Assembly (NCBI GenBank): GCA_963739995.1
Contig: CAVUCH010000005.1
Span: 1 to 64,000 of the forward strand
Reading direction: 5' to 3'
Source of the DNA: CAVUCH01 sp963739995
GTDB taxonomy: Bacteria; Acidobacteriota; Vicinamibacteria; Vicinamibacterales; JAENWD01
Length of the DNA: 64,000 nt
This document shows positions 36,052 through 45,226 of the stretch, piece after piece (the stretch's first letter is position 1; every line of letters starts with the position of its first letter). A model generated the notes under the pieces. That model was not told where the DNA came from, ran no database searches, and saw only the letters and a list, made by a program, of their open reading frames with translations. Made by a program: the position numbers and the translations under genes.

Positions 36052-36945
36052 ATGAAATCCTCCGACGGCGTCACGGCAGAACTCGTGGTGCAGCACGTGC
36101 GGGGACTGATCGAGCGCGGCGAACTGCGCCCCGGTGATCGTCTGCCCGCCGAACGCGAGCTGGCCGTGCAGCTCGGCGTCAGCCGGCCAAGCGTGCGTGC
36201 CGGTCTGCGTTCTCTTGCCGCCATCGGGGTCCTCCAGACCCGGCACGGCGCCGGCACCTTCATCACCGATGGCCCGCCGACCCTCGGCAGCGAGCCACTG
36301 AGTTTTCTCGCCGCGCTCCACGGCTTCACGCGCGACGAGATGTTCGAGGCACGGCGTGCTCTCGAAGTGGGGGTGGCGGGTCTTGCCGCCGAACGTGCGA
36401 ACGATGAGCAGATCGCCACCATCGCGGAGGAGATCACCGGCATGTTTGCTGCGCTCGACGATCCGCAGACGTTCCTGATCCACGACATCCGCTTCCACCG
36501 TTCGGTGGCCGAAGCCTCGGGCAATCCGATTCTCGCGTCGCTGGTGGAGATGGTGTCCGCCCTGTTCTACGAGCAGCGGCGCAAGACAGCGCAGCACGGG
36601 CGCGATCTGAAGGAATCTGCTCACCTGCACCGGGCCATCTACCACGCCATCCGGGCGCACGATCCGAAGCGCGCCAGCGCGGCGATGAGCGAGCATCTCT
36701 CGGTCGCGCAGCAGGCACAGGCGCTCGAATCGCCGCTGCGCGACGGCCGCACAGCGCCTCCCGATGCTCCCGCAACCCTCCTGCCCGTGAACGGCACCGG
36801 CATGCCTTCCATCAACGGCACGAACGGCACGGCGATGGTCGGCACCGGTGCGTCGAACGGCAGTGTGGGGGCGAGCGTGCACGGTTCGCCCGCGCGGCGT
36901 TCCATACGCCAGGCCGCCCGCCTCATGCCGTCGCCGTTGCGCTAG
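36052..36945 (+). CDS. GntR/FadR-family regulator with FCD domain
   Basis: The 297-residue protein has an N-terminal winged helix (LRPGDRLPAERELAVQLGVS with VSRPSVRAGL recognition helix, residues 25-60). The helical FCD ligand domain (EMFEARRALEVGVAGLAAE to about residue 225) has a DIRFHRSV and HLHRAIYHAI His pair that in relatives binds a metal and a sugar acid. The last 60 residues are low complexity with NGT repeats (VNGTGMPSINGTNGT), unusual for the family. It should act as a sugar-acid-responsive repressor of the following genes (SDR, MFS, ManD). A TGGTCAGACCA site lies upstream. Confidence 0.85.
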   Translation: MKSSDGVTAELVVQHVRGLIERGELRPGDRLPAERELAVQLGVSRPSVRAGLRSLAAIGVLQTRHGAGTFITDGPPTLGSEPLSFLAALHGFTRDEMFEARRALEVGVAGLAAERANDEQIATIAEEITGMFAALDDPQTFLIHDIRFHRSVAEASGNPILASLVEMVSALFYEQRRKTAQHGRDLKESAHLHRAIYHAIRAHDPKRASAAMSEHLSVAQQAQALESPLRDGRTAPPDAPATLLPVNGTGMPSINGTNGTAMVGTGASNGSVGASVHGSPARRSIRQAARLMPSPLR

Positions 36946-36954
36946 GCTGGCGCG

Positions 36955-37731
36955 ATGCCCTTCGCACCGTTGGACCTCACCGGCCGCACGGCCGTGGTCA
37001 TCGGCGGCACGTCTGGGATCGGACGCGCCCTCACGCACGGTCTGGCACACGCCGGTGCCGATGTCGTCCCCACTGCGCGCCGCGCAGAGCTCGTCGACCA
37101 GACGGCTGCCGAGATCGAGCAGCTGGGCCGCCGCACGCTGCGCGTCGCATCCGATGTCACGGACACCGCGTCGTTGAAGGCTCTGCTGGCCGCCACTCTG
37201 GACGCCTTCGGCAAGGTCGACATCATGGTGAACTGCGCCGGGCGCACGAAGCGCGTCCCGACGCTCGATCTCGGGGAAGAGGAGTGGGACGCCATCCTCG
37301 AAACGAACCTCACGGGCACGCTGCGGGCGGCACAGGTGTTCGGCCGCCACATGGTCGACCGGCGCTACGGCCGCATCATCAACATCGCGTCGCTCTCGTC
37401 TTTCGTGGCCTTGTTCGAGGTGGCGGCGTACGCCGCCAGCAAGGCCGCCGTGGCCTCCCTGACCAAGTCACTCGCGATAGAATGGGCGCCCTTCGGCGTG
37501 TGCGTGAACGCGATTGCGCCCGGTGTCTTCCGGACACCCCTGAACGCCAACCTGCTCGACGGGACCGACCGCGGGCGCGAGTTCCTCCTGCGCACGCCGA
37601 TGAAGCGGTTCGGGCAGCTCGATGAACTGGCCGGTGCCGCCGTGTTCCTCGCGTCCGAGGCCGCCAGCTTCGTTACCGGCGAGGTGCTCGTCGTAGACGG
37701 CGGGTTCCTGGCCAGCGGCGTCAACCAGTAA
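36955..37731 (+). CDS. SDR oxidoreductase, gluconate 5-dehydrogenase/KduD-like
   Basis: The 258-residue protein shows the classical SDR pattern: GGTSGIGRA cofactor loop (TGxxxGxG variant), NCAG, the catalytic Ser (NIASLSSF), and YAASKAA (YxxxK), ending DGGF. In uronate pathways such enzymes interconvert keto acids, for example 5-keto-gluconate or 2-keto-3-deoxygluconate forms. It starts 9 nt after the regulator and precedes an ExuT-like carrier and ManD, so a role in mannonate/uronate or keto-sugar-acid use is likely. The exact substrate is unresolved. Confidence 0.85.
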   Translation: MPFAPLDLTGRTAVVIGGTSGIGRALTHGLAHAGADVVPTARRAELVDQTAAEIEQLGRRTLRVASDVTDTASLKALLAATLDAFGKVDIMVNCAGRTKRVPTLDLGEEEWDAILETNLTGTLRAAQVFGRHMVDRRYGRIINIASLSSFVALFEVAAYAASKAAVASLTKSLAIEWAPFGVCVNAIAPGVFRTPLNANLLDGTDRGREFLLRTPMKRFGQLDELAGAAVFLASEAASFVTGEVLVVDGGFLASGVNQ

Positions 37732-37796
37732 CCGCGAGCCGCAATCCGCCTGCCAGAGTGGCGCGCTCGCCGGCTGCGTTTTCCGAAGGCGGTCCC

Positions 37797-39152
37797 GTGC
37801 CTGCGTCGCCGACCCACGTCGCTTCCCCACCCGCGCCTGGCGTTCCGATCGGCCGCTACCGGTGGTTGATCTGCGCCCTGCTGTTCTTGGCCACCACAAT
37901 CAATTACGTCGATCGCCAGGTCATCGGCCTGCTCAAGCCCACGTTGCAGGCGGAGTTCGGCTGGACCGAGATCGACTACGCCAACATCGTCTTTGCCTTC
38001 CAGATGGCGTATGCGATCGGGCTGGTCGTCGCCGGCCGGATGATGGATCGGCTCGGCACGAAGCTGGGGTTCACGATTGCCATCGTGGTGTGGAGCATCG
38101 CCGCCATCGCGCACGCCGAGGCCACGCTCATCGGGCCCGCAACCGCCGCCTTCCTTGGCCTCGTGGGCATCGTGGCCACGCCGTCGGTCGCGGGGTTCAT
38201 GATCGCGCGCTTCGTGCTCGGTCTCGGCGAGGCGGGCAACTTCCCGGCGGCCATCAAGAGCGTGGCTGAATGGTTTCCGAAACAGGATCGCGCGAAGGCC
38301 ACCGGCATCTTCAATTCCGGCACCAACGTCGGTGCGCTGCTGACGCCGCTGGTCGTGCCTCCCATCACGCTGTACCTGGGGTGGTACTGGGCCTTCGTGA
38401 TTACCGGACTGATCGGATTCCTCTGGATCGGCTTCTGGTGGACGATGTACTACCCGCCAGAGAAGCATCCCAGGCTGTCAGCCGCGGAACTGGCTTACAT
38501 CCGGAGCGATCCCCCGGAAGCCATCACCCCGGTGCCGCTCTCATCGCTCTTCGAGCACCGTGAGCTGTGGGCGTTCGCCATCGGCAAGTTCTTGACGGAC
38601 CCGGTCTGGTGGCTGTACCTGTTCTGGATTCCTGATTTCCTCAGCCGGAATCACGGCATCGACTTGAAGCACATGGGCCTGCCGCTGGTCATCATCTACC
38701 AGGTGGCGAGCGTCGGGAGCATCGGCGGCGGGTGGCTGTCATCGTCGCTGATTTCGCGCGGATGGACCGTGAACGCGGCACGGAAGACGGCGATGCTGAT
38801 CAGCGCGCTGCTCGTCACGCCCGTCATGTTCGCATCGGTCGTGACCAACGTCTGGGGAGCCGTGGCTATTATCAGTCTCGCCGCGGCGGCGCACCAGGGC
38901 TGGTCGGCGAACATCTTCACCTTCTCGTCGGACATGTTCCCCCGACGGGCCGTCGGGACGGTCGTCGGCTTCGGTGGAATGGCCGGTGCCGTCGGCGGCA
39001 TGCTGATCGCGAAGATCACCGGCTACGTGCTCGAATGGACCGGGAGCTACTTGACGGTGTTCATCATCGCGGCGTCCGCCTATCTGGTGGCGCTCGGGAT
39101 CATCCAGCTGCTGGTGCCGAGAATCCGGATGGTCCAATTGAGAGAGGGCTGA
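37797..39152 (+). CDS. MFS hexuronate transporter, ExuT-like
   Basis: The GTG at 37797 has GAAGGCGG upstream; an earlier GTG at 37758 is less likely. The 451-residue inner-membrane protein has 12 helices. The signature TTINYVDRQVIGLLKPTLQ and ARFVLGLGEAGNFPAAIKSVAEWFP belong to the anion:cation symporter family that includes ExuT, GudP and DgoT. It likely imports glucuronate, galacturonate or a related sugar acid with protons. Context (FCD regulator before, D-mannonate dehydratase after) favours hexuronates. Confidence 0.87.
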   Translation: MPASPTHVASPPAPGVPIGRYRWLICALLFLATTINYVDRQVIGLLKPTLQAEFGWTEIDYANIVFAFQMAYAIGLVVAGRMMDRLGTKLGFTIAIVVWSIAAIAHAEATLIGPATAAFLGLVGIVATPSVAGFMIARFVLGLGEAGNFPAAIKSVAEWFPKQDRAKATGIFNSGTNVGALLTPLVVPPITLYLGWYWAFVITGLIGFLWIGFWWTMYYPPEKHPRLSAAELAYIRSDPPEAITPVPLSSLFEHRELWAFAIGKFLTDPVWWLYLFWIPDFLSRNHGIDLKHMGLPLVIIYQVASVGSIGGGWLSSSLISRGWTVNAARKTAMLISALLVTPVMFASVVTNVWGAVAIISLAAAAHQGWSANIFTFSSDMFPRRAVGTVVGFGGMAGAVGGMLIAKITGYVLEWTGSYLTVFIIAASAYLVALGIIQLLVPRIRMVQLREG

Positions 39153-39213
39153 GCTCGGACGTGGCCGTGCCGACCGAACGGGGCATGCCTCCCCGACCAT
39201 CCGGTGTGCCGTC

Positions 39214-40422
39214 ATGCGGATAGCGGACGCCCGCGTCATCGTCTGTTCGCCGGGGCGGAATTTCGTCACACTGAAGGTCACGACCGAGGACGGCCTGTGG
39301 GGCCTCGGGGACGCGACAGTCAACGGCCGTGAGCTCGCGGTGGCCGCCTATCTATCCGAGCACGTCGTACCGCTGCTGATCGGGCGGGACGCGCGGCGGA
39401 TCGAAGATACCTGGCAGTACCTGTACAAGGGCGCCTACTGGCGCCGCGGTCCCGTCACGATGGCCGCAATCGGGGCGGTAGACACGGCGCTGTGGGACAT
39501 CAAGGGGAAGTCTCTCGGGGTGCCCGTGTACCAGCTGCTCGGCGGCGCCTCGCGCGACGCCATCATGGTGTACGGGCACGCGAACGGCACTGACGTCGAC
39601 CGCACCGTGCAGGAGGTGGCGCGACACCTGGAGGAGGGCTACGTCGCGGTGCGTGCGCAAAGCGGCATCCCGGGGCTGGCGAGCACGTACGGCGTTCCGA
39701 AGGGAGCGCTGCCGTACGAGCCGGCGGAACGCGGGTTGCCACCGGAGCACGCGTGGAGCAGCGCACGCTACCTCGCCTTCGTGCCGTCGCTCTTCGAACG
39801 CCTGCGCAAGGAGTTTGGTTCGGACGTCCACCTGCTGCACGATGTGCACCACCGGCTGACGCCAATCGAGGCCGCTCGTCTGGGCAGGGACCTCGAGCCG
39901 CATCACCTGTTCTGGCTGGAGGATCCCGTCCCGGCCGAAGCGCAGGACGCGTTTCGTCTGATCCGGCAGCACACCACGACGCCGCTCGCGGTCGGAGAGG
40001 TGTTCAACACCATCTACGACTGTCAGCAGTTGATTCAGGAGCGCCTCATCGATTACATCCGTACCTCGGTCGTCCACGCGGGTGGTCTCTCACACCTCGT
40101 CAAGATCGCGCATCTGGCAGAGCTGCACCAGGTGCGTACCGGGTGCCATGGGGCCACCGACCTGAGCCCGGTCTGCATGGCCGCCGCGCTGCACTTCGGG
40201 TTGAGCGTCCACAACTTCGGCGTCCAGGAACACATGCCGCACACCGGGGCGACCGATCGAGTGTTCCCGCATCAGTACAGGTTCGAGCGCGGCTTCATGC
40301 ACCCTGGTGATGCGCCTGGGCTCGGCGTGGACATGGACGAGGCGCTCGCCTCCGAGCATCCGTATGTGAGAGCCTACCTGCCCGTGAACCGCCGGCTGGA
40401 CGGAACGGTGCACGACTGGTGA
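39214..40422 (+). CDS. manD: D-mannonate dehydratase family (enolase superfamily)
   Basis: ManD removes water from D-mannonate to give 2-keto-3-deoxygluconate, part of glucuronate breakdown. The 402 residues equal the usual family length. Features are ANGTD, VRAQSGIPG, LLHDVHHRLTP (metal Asp and catalytic His), WLEDPVPAE and AVGEVFNTI (metal Glu residues), with a flexible loop of about 150-180 (STYGVPKGALPYEP) that includes the family Tyr. Some family members have very low activity or act on gluconate (RspA-like), so activity should be tested. It follows the transporter by 61 nt in the same direction. Confidence 0.87.
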   Translation: MRIADARVIVCSPGRNFVTLKVTTEDGLWGLGDATVNGRELAVAAYLSEHVVPLLIGRDARRIEDTWQYLYKGAYWRRGPVTMAAIGAVDTALWDIKGKSLGVPVYQLLGGASRDAIMVYGHANGTDVDRTVQEVARHLEEGYVAVRAQSGIPGLASTYGVPKGALPYEPAERGLPPEHAWSSARYLAFVPSLFERLRKEFGSDVHLLHDVHHRLTPIEAARLGRDLEPHHLFWLEDPVPAEAQDAFRLIRQHTTTPLAVGEVFNTIYDCQQLIQERLIDYIRTSVVHAGGLSHLVKIAHLAELHQVRTGCHGATDLSPVCMAAALHFGLSVHNFGVQEHMPHTGATDRVFPHQYRFERGFMHPGDAPGLGVDMDEALASEHPYVRAYLPVNRRLDGTVHDW

Positions 40423-40451
40423 GCGGCAGTTGCGACCGCAAAGCGGTGTCC

Positions 40452-40567
40452 GCCGGCACTGACGTTCCGGCTCCGCATCTGGCTCGAAGTCGGGACCTTT
40501 GGTTGCGGCTCAAAATCTCAGAATCGTAAGCACCCGTGGTTTGTGGAGCCGGGACTTCAGTCCCGGC
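40452..40567. repeat. Inverted pair of dispersed palindromes
   Basis: A partly decayed copy at 40452-40471 and a perfect one in the other orientation at 40548-40567 (GCCGGGACTTCAGTCCCGGC, preceded by TGTGGA), just before the DUF6807 gene. Confidence 0.75.
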
Positions 40568-40585
40568 GGCAGTCTGGAGAATGGC

Positions 40586-41671
40586 GTGAGAACAGCGGTA
40601 TTCGCATCGGCAATGTTCCTTGGCGTTGTGGCGTCTGTCGCGGCGCAGGCCGGGCCGGCGGCCCGTGTGGAAGTGGTGCGGAAGGAAGCCGACCGCCGCG
40701 TGGACGTCCTGGTGGACGGCAAGCCGTTCACGTCCTACATCTGGCCGACCACGCTGAAAAAGCCCGTGCTGTTTCCGATCCGCACCGCGAAGGGGACGCC
40801 GGTGACCCGCGGGTTTCCGCTCGACCCCCGGGCTGGCGAGCGCGTGGATCACCCGCATCATGTGGGTCTCTGGTTCAATTACGGCGACGTGAACGGGATC
40901 GATTTCTGGAACAACTCCGACGCGATCCCCGCGGCAGACAAGCACAAGATGGGCACGGTTCTCCATCGTGGCATCACGACTGCGAAAGGGGGCGACGATC
41001 ACGGCGAGCTCGTCACGAACTCCGACTGGGTGATGCCTGACGGCTCCGTGTCGCTCAGGCAGAACACGTCCTACACCTTTCTCGGCGACCAGGCCACCCG
41101 TATCATCGACCTGGTGATCACGCTGACAGCTCAGGACAAGCGCGTCTCGCTGACAGACAACAAGGAGGGCGTGCTCGGACTGCGCGTCACCCGCGCGCTC
41201 GAGGAGCCGAGCAGCAAGCCCGAAGTGTTCACCGACGCCGCCGGTCGCCCGACGACGGTCGCGTCGATGGACAATACGGGCGTGAACGGGGTCTACCTGA
41301 CCAGTGAGGGCACGAAGGGAGCAGCCGTGTGGGGCACCCGCGGCCGCTGGTGCACCCTGTCCGGAGCTGTCGGCGCGGAGCCAGTCTCAATCGCCATTCT
41401 CGATCATCCGCAGAATCCCGGGCACCCCACCTACTGGCACGCACGCGGTTACGGGCTGTTTGCCGCCAACCCGCTCGGGCAGAAGGCGCTGAGCGACGGC
41501 AAGGACGTGCTGAACTTCGCGCTCGAGCCGCGGCAGTCAGCCACGTTCCGCTACCGCATCATCGTCGCCACCGGCACGCCGTCGGCCGCAGACGTGGAGT
41601 CTTCGTGGAAGACCTGGTCGTCGCGCGCTACTGAAGCGTCACCTGAATCCCGCCGACCAGCCGGGCGATGA
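40586..41671 (+). CDS. DUF6807 / PmoA-family protein, exported
   Basis: The GTG at 40586 has GGAGA upstream. The 361-residue product begins with a signal peptide (RTAVFASAMFLGVVASVAA). The body has DHPHHVGLWFNYGDVNGIDFW (conserved histidines), VLHRGITTAKGGDDHGEL and HPTYWHARGYGLFAANPLG, typical of the family once labelled methane-oxygenase PmoA-like but found mostly in carbohydrate loci. Its function is not established; secretion and context suggest work on glycans. The last 44 nt overlap the next gene, which is on the other strand. Confidence 0.82.
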   Translation: MRTAVFASAMFLGVVASVAAQAGPAARVEVVRKEADRRVDVLVDGKPFTSYIWPTTLKKPVLFPIRTAKGTPVTRGFPLDPRAGERVDHPHHVGLWFNYGDVNGIDFWNNSDAIPAADKHKMGTVLHRGITTAKGGDDHGELVTNSDWVMPDGSVSLRQNTSYTFLGDQATRIIDLVITLTAQDKRVSLTDNKEGVLGLRVTRALEEPSSKPEVFTDAAGRPTTVASMDNTGVNGVYLTSEGTKGAAVWGTRGRWCTLSGAVGAEPVSIAILDHPQNPGHPTYWHARGYGLFAANPLGQKALSDGKDVLNFALEPRQSATFRYRIIVATGTPSAADVESSWKTWSSRATEASPESRRPAGR

Positions 41672-41921
41672 CGTTGTAGAGCGACGCGAAAAGCAGCCCG
41701 CCCAGAGCCCCGAGCCCGCCGTAGAGCACCGGCAGCAGCACGATGGCGCTCGCGCCGAACAGGCCCCCGAGCAACGGGTTCATGCTGTCGGACCCGTTGC
41801 CCAGGGCCGTCCCCGCCATCCCGATGACCGCGACGATGACGCCCGCGATGAGCCCGATGACCGAGTAGAACGCGCCGAGCACCTTTGCGGACGACACGGC
41901 TTCGATCGCTTTCAGCTCCAT
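41628..41921 (-). CDS. Small membrane protein, DUF3566-like
   Basis: The 97-residue protein starts at an ATG with AGGAGGAG upstream. Two hydrophobic helices are clear: GAFYSVIGLIAGVIVAVIGM and LLPVLYGGLGALGGLLFASLY, followed by NVIARLVGGIQV. The overall pattern (short N-terminus, two helices, NxxARLVGG end) resembles DUF3566-type proteins of unknown role. The 3' end overlaps the DUF6807 gene by 44 bp, tail to tail. Confidence 0.7.
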   Translation of the reverse strand: MELKAIEAVSSAKVLGAFYSVIGLIAGVIVAVIGMAGTALGNGSDSMNPLLGGLFGASAIVLLPVLYGGLGALGGLLFASLYNVIARLVGGIQVTLQ

Positions 41922-42050
41922 TCGCACTCCTCCTGGCTGTCGCATTCTACTGCCGGGCGCGATCGCGCCGTCGCCCGCGTCCAGGCGCCGTGTCGCGGAC
42001 CGACCGCGCCTGGCCGTCGCGGACTGCACTGGGCGGCACGACGTGTGATG

Positions 42051-42056
42051 CATAAT
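42051..42056 (+). promoter_or_regulatory. -10-like CATAAT before the Gfo/Idh/MocA gene
   Basis: CATAAT ends 6 nt before GTG 42063. If real it rules out the earlier starts at 42045 and 42048. Confidence 0.3.
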
Positions 42057-42062
42057 CCGTCC

Positions 42063-43115
42063 GTGACGCACATCGCCTTGATCGGTGCCGGAAGTATCAG
42101 CGAGACGCACGCGCGCGCCTGTCGGGAAATCGCGGGGGTCCAGATAGCGGCGGTGCACGGCGCGAACCACGTGCGTGCCGCAAAGCTCGCCGGGTTGCAC
42201 GGCGCCGTGGCGTACGCGGAGCTGCCCGCGCTGCTCGCCCATCCTCAGCTCGACGCGGTGATCATCGGCAGCCCCTCGGGCGTGCATGCGGAGCAGGGAA
42301 TTGCCGCCGCACGTGCGGGGTTGCACGTCCTGGTCGAAAAGCCGCTCGACGTGACCGTCGCTGCTGCGGATCGGCTCATTGCCGAGGCGCGCGCCGCCGG
42401 CGTCCGGCTGGGCGTGCTGTTCCAGGATCGCACGCAGCCCTCATTCGTCCGCCTGCGCGAGCTGCTGGTCTCCGGCGCGCTCGGCCGCCCGCTGCTCGCG
42501 TCTGCACGGGTCAAGTGGTACCGCGCGCCCGAGTACTACACGGATTCCCGCTGGCGCGGCACGCGCGCGCTCGACGGAGGTGGCGCATTGATCAACCAGG
42601 GCATCCACACGGTCGATCTCCTGGCCTGGATGCTCGGGCCCGTTCGCCGCGTGCTCGCCCACTCGGCGACGCTGCTGCACCAGATCGACGTGGAGGACAC
42701 TACGTTGGCCATCCTGGAGTTCGACAGCGGAGTGCGCGCGTCGTTCGAGGCGACTACCGCGGCGTACCCCGGATACGCGCGACGAGTGGAGCTGAGTACC
42801 ACCGAGGGGACGATCGTCCTGGAGCACGACCGCGTGATTGCAGCGGACCTGCGCACGTCGATCGATGGCCTGCTGCCGGACGTCGAGGCGGACACGAACC
42901 GCAGCGCGTCGTCGCCGGTCGTGTCCGACGTCCGCGGGCACCAGCGGCTGATCGAAGATTTCGTGGCCGCGATTCACGAGGAACGTGAGCCGCTCTGCAG
43001 TGGCGTGGAAGGAAGGCGGAGCCTGGCGATCGTCGAAGCCATCTACGAGAGCGCGGGCAGCGGGCGAGCCGTGGAGGTCGGGTCCGCCGGGACTGAAGTC
43101 CCGGCTCCACAATGA
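42063..43115 (+). CDS. Gfo/Idh/MocA-family NAD(P)-dependent dehydrogenase
   Basis: The protein of about 350 residues starts THIALIGAGSISETHAR, the Rossmann loop. It has AVIIGSPSGVHAEQGIAAARAG, the EKPLD motif (residues about 93-97, catalytic Lys), and GGALINQGIHTVDLLAWM, the GxGxxxDxGxHxxD-like active site. Members oxidise or epimerise sugars, inositols or sugar acids. The frame runs on into a palindrome copy, giving a C-terminus AGTEVPAPQ and a stop at 43115; the original end may lie a little earlier. Starts at 42045 and 42048 would overlap the CATAAT box, so 42063 is preferred. Confidence 0.84.
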   Translation: MTHIALIGAGSISETHARACREIAGVQIAAVHGANHVRAAKLAGLHGAVAYAELPALLAHPQLDAVIIGSPSGVHAEQGIAAARAGLHVLVEKPLDVTVAAADRLIAEARAAGVRLGVLFQDRTQPSFVRLRELLVSGALGRPLLASARVKWYRAPEYYTDSRWRGTRALDGGGALINQGIHTVDLLAWMLGPVRRVLAHSATLLHQIDVEDTTLAILEFDSGVRASFEATTAAYPGYARRVELSTTEGTIVLEHDRVIAADLRTSIDGLLPDVEADTNRSASSPVVSDVRGHQRLIEDFVAAIHEEREPLCSGVEGRRSLAIVEAIYESAGSGRAVEVGSAGTEVPAPQ

Positions 43116-43206
43116 GTCGGGTCGGCCGGGACTGACGTCCCGGCTCCACACTGCACGGGTCCGTCCCTCGACTGGGGGATCGTGGCGCCGGGACTTCAGT
43201 CCCGGC
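43086..43206. repeat. Cluster of three dispersed palindromes
   Basis: Copies at 43086-43105 (inside the preceding gene), 43125-43144 and 43187-43206; the third is inverted. All have perfect GGGACT/AGTCCC-type stems. Confidence 0.85.
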
Positions 43207-43231
43207 GAGGCAGTCATCGCTGGAGCAGAAG

Positions 43232-44050
43232 ATGTCCCGCCTGATTCGCATCGATCTCTCACCGCCCGACTACATCCACGTCCCGCAGGCTCCCCGTATC
43301 GAGCGGAGCCCGATCGCAAGCCGTGGACCGTCCAACGAGTGGCAGATGTGGGGCGTCTATGGCGTGAATCAGGCAGGGGCCCGCGTAGGCATCTCGAACC
43401 ACACGTGGTCGCACCTCGATGCCCCGTTTCACCTGCTGCCCTCCGGCGCCAGCTTCGATCGGCTCGACCCCCGGCGCTACCTGGCTCTGCGCACGCGCGT
43501 CGTCGACCTGGCTCATACCGGCCCCGAGCGGCGCGAAACCATTCACGGCGTCGACTACCACTCGCGCATCGACGTGCCGGACCTTCCGACCGATCTCGAG
43601 AGCGCCGATGCGGTGCTGTTCGCCACCGGGTTCAGCGGGCTGTATGGCCGACGCTATCCCATGATCGACGGCGCCGATGCCCATTACCCGAACGTGACGG
43701 CTGACGCGGCGCGCTGCCTGGCGGACGTACCGACGCTGAAGGTTGCCGCGATCGACGGGCCGAGCTTCGACAAGCCCGACACGGACGCGATCGCGCATCG
43801 CATCCTGCTGGGCCGGGAACCCGAACCGGTGCTCCTGCTCGAGACGCTGACGATCGAGCGGCTCCGCCGGCATTACGGGGCGACCCTGCCGCGTGAAGTG
43901 CTGCTCACGGTCGAACCGCTGCGCGCGCTCGGCAGCGTGCGGCAGGATGGCGCGCTCTCGAGCGTCTACGCGTGGGCGCCCCAGCCCGGGTACGAGGGGT
44001 TCTTTGCGGAGTTCATGGAAGCAGTGTGCTCAGCGACGCTGGAGGTGTGA
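43232..44050 (+). CDS. Cyclase-family metal hydrolase, kynurenine formamidase-like
   Basis: The 272-residue protein carries SNHTWSHLDAPFHLLPSG, the HxxxHxDxPxH zinc-site motif of the cyclase/formamidase family, and later GPSFDKPDTDAIAHRILL. Such enzymes open amides or lactones, for example N-formylkynurenine, isatin, or sugar lactones. No tryptophan genes occur nearby. The setting favours a lactonase-like role in the sugar-acid island, but that is inference. GGAGCAGAAG lies before the ATG. It ends 4 bp from the converging NagA-like gene. Confidence 0.8.
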   Translation: MSRLIRIDLSPPDYIHVPQAPRIERSPIASRGPSNEWQMWGVYGVNQAGARVGISNHTWSHLDAPFHLLPSGASFDRLDPRRYLALRTRVVDLAHTGPERRETIHGVDYHSRIDVPDLPTDLESADAVLFATGFSGLYGRRYPMIDGADAHYPNVTADAARCLADVPTLKVAAIDGPSFDKPDTDAIAHRILLGREPEPVLLLETLTIERLRRHYGATLPREVLLTVEPLRALGSVRQDGALSSVYAWAPQPGYEGFFAEFMEAVCSATLEV

Positions 44051-44054
44051 GCCG

Positions 44055-45155
44055 TCAATCGTTCACTCTCGTCACACGCAGCGTGAACGCCGCACCGTCC
44101 CATTCGAGATCCAGTGACCCAGACGGTTTCACTCCCAGGTAATCCGACGGGGTCGTGGACGCCATCGCAAGTGCATCGTCCAGGGTGACGCCGGCGAATT
44201 TCACAGTGTTGGCAACCGCGCGGTCCATCGACAGGGCCGACCCGGCCAGGTTTGGCTGCCCGGGCACGGCTACGCGGCCGTTCGGATCGAGCCTGACGCT
44301 CAGCGCACCCAGCCGGTAATCGCCAGGCGGCTGCCCTGCGGCGGCAATCGCGTCGGTCACGAGCACCACGCGAAGCGGTGTCTTTGCGCGAACCATCGAC
44401 TTCACCGTTGCCGGGGGCAAGTGGTGCCCGTCCACGATGATGGACGCGACGAGCTCGTCGGCGGCCAGTTGTTCCCAGAGGAAATTGGGGTGCCGGGGCA
44501 GCATCTGGGCGCACCCGTTGCCGAGATGCGTCGAGAGCGTCGCGCCGGCACGGACGGCATCGCGTACCTGCTCCGGCGTGGCCGCCGTGTGGCCGATCGC
44601 GATGCGCACGCCCGCATCGCGCAGGTGTTCGACCAGCGCGAGTGCGCCAGGCACTTCCGGTGCGAGCGTGACGATTCGCACGCGTCCACCGGCGATCTCC
44701 TGCCGCCGCTTGAAGTCGTCGATCGACGCCGGGGCGGTGTCTTCGCGCCGGTGCGCGCCGCGCGCACCGTCCTCGGGCGAGATGTACGGCCCCTCCATGT
44801 GGAGGCCCAGAATCGCGGGCGCGTTCGCCTGCAACAGCGTCCGAGCACACCGTTCATAGCGCTCGAGCGGACCCGAGATGATCGTCGGCAGGATCTGGGT
44901 GACCCCGTGACCCCGAAGCGCGGCGAGCGCGTGGTGTACCTGGTCGGGCGACGTCGCCGGGTCGTTGAAATCCACGCCCGCGAACCCGTTCACCTGCAGA
45001 TCGAGAAAGCCGGGATGCCGGAGCCTGCGCAGCCCGTCAGGAGCATCCCCGGTGCGCTGCGGACCTGGCGACGCCATGGCAGCCGATGCGGCCGCGACGA
45101 GCGGCACGCCGAGGAAGCGACGACGCGGGAAGGGGTGCATACCGGGCGAAGTCAT
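44055..45155 (-). CDS. NagA-like N-acetylglucosamine-6-phosphate deacetylase with Tat signal
   Basis: The 366-residue protein matches NagA in PGFLDLQVNGFAGVDFND, LGLHMEGPYISPEDGARGAH (metal Glu), IGHTAATPEQV (His), STHLGNGCAQMLPRH (metal His), VDGHHLPP and LVTDAIAAAG (catalytic Asp). NagA converts GlcNAc-6-P to GlcN-6-P in the cytosol. Here the usual first beta domain of about 50 residues is replaced by a twin-arginine signal (PRRRFLGVPLVAAASAA), so the product may be exported. That would argue against a phosphorylated substrate. Start 45155 or 45140 is possible. A 7-bp array lies between it and the SBP gene upstream on the same strand. Confidence 0.75.
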   Translation of the reverse strand: MTSPGMHPFPRRRFLGVPLVAAASAAMASPGPQRTGDAPDGLRRLRHPGFLDLQVNGFAGVDFNDPATSPDQVHHALAALRGHGVTQILPTIISGPLERYERCARTLLQANAPAILGLHMEGPYISPEDGARGAHRREDTAPASIDDFKRRQEIAGGRVRIVTLAPEVPGALALVEHLRDAGVRIAIGHTAATPEQVRDAVRAGATLSTHLGNGCAQMLPRHPNFLWEQLAADELVASIIVDGHHLPPATVKSMVRAKTPLRVVLVTDAIAAAGQPPGDYRLGALSVRLDPNGRVAVPGQPNLAGSALSMDRAVANTVKFAGVTLDDALAMASTTPSDYLGVKPSGSLDLEWDGAAFTLRVTRVND

Positions 45156-45226
45156 CAGTAATCCGTTCTCAGTCTCAGGTTTCGAACCGCCAGGAATGGC
45201 GAAACTGAAAAAACCGTCACGGATAA

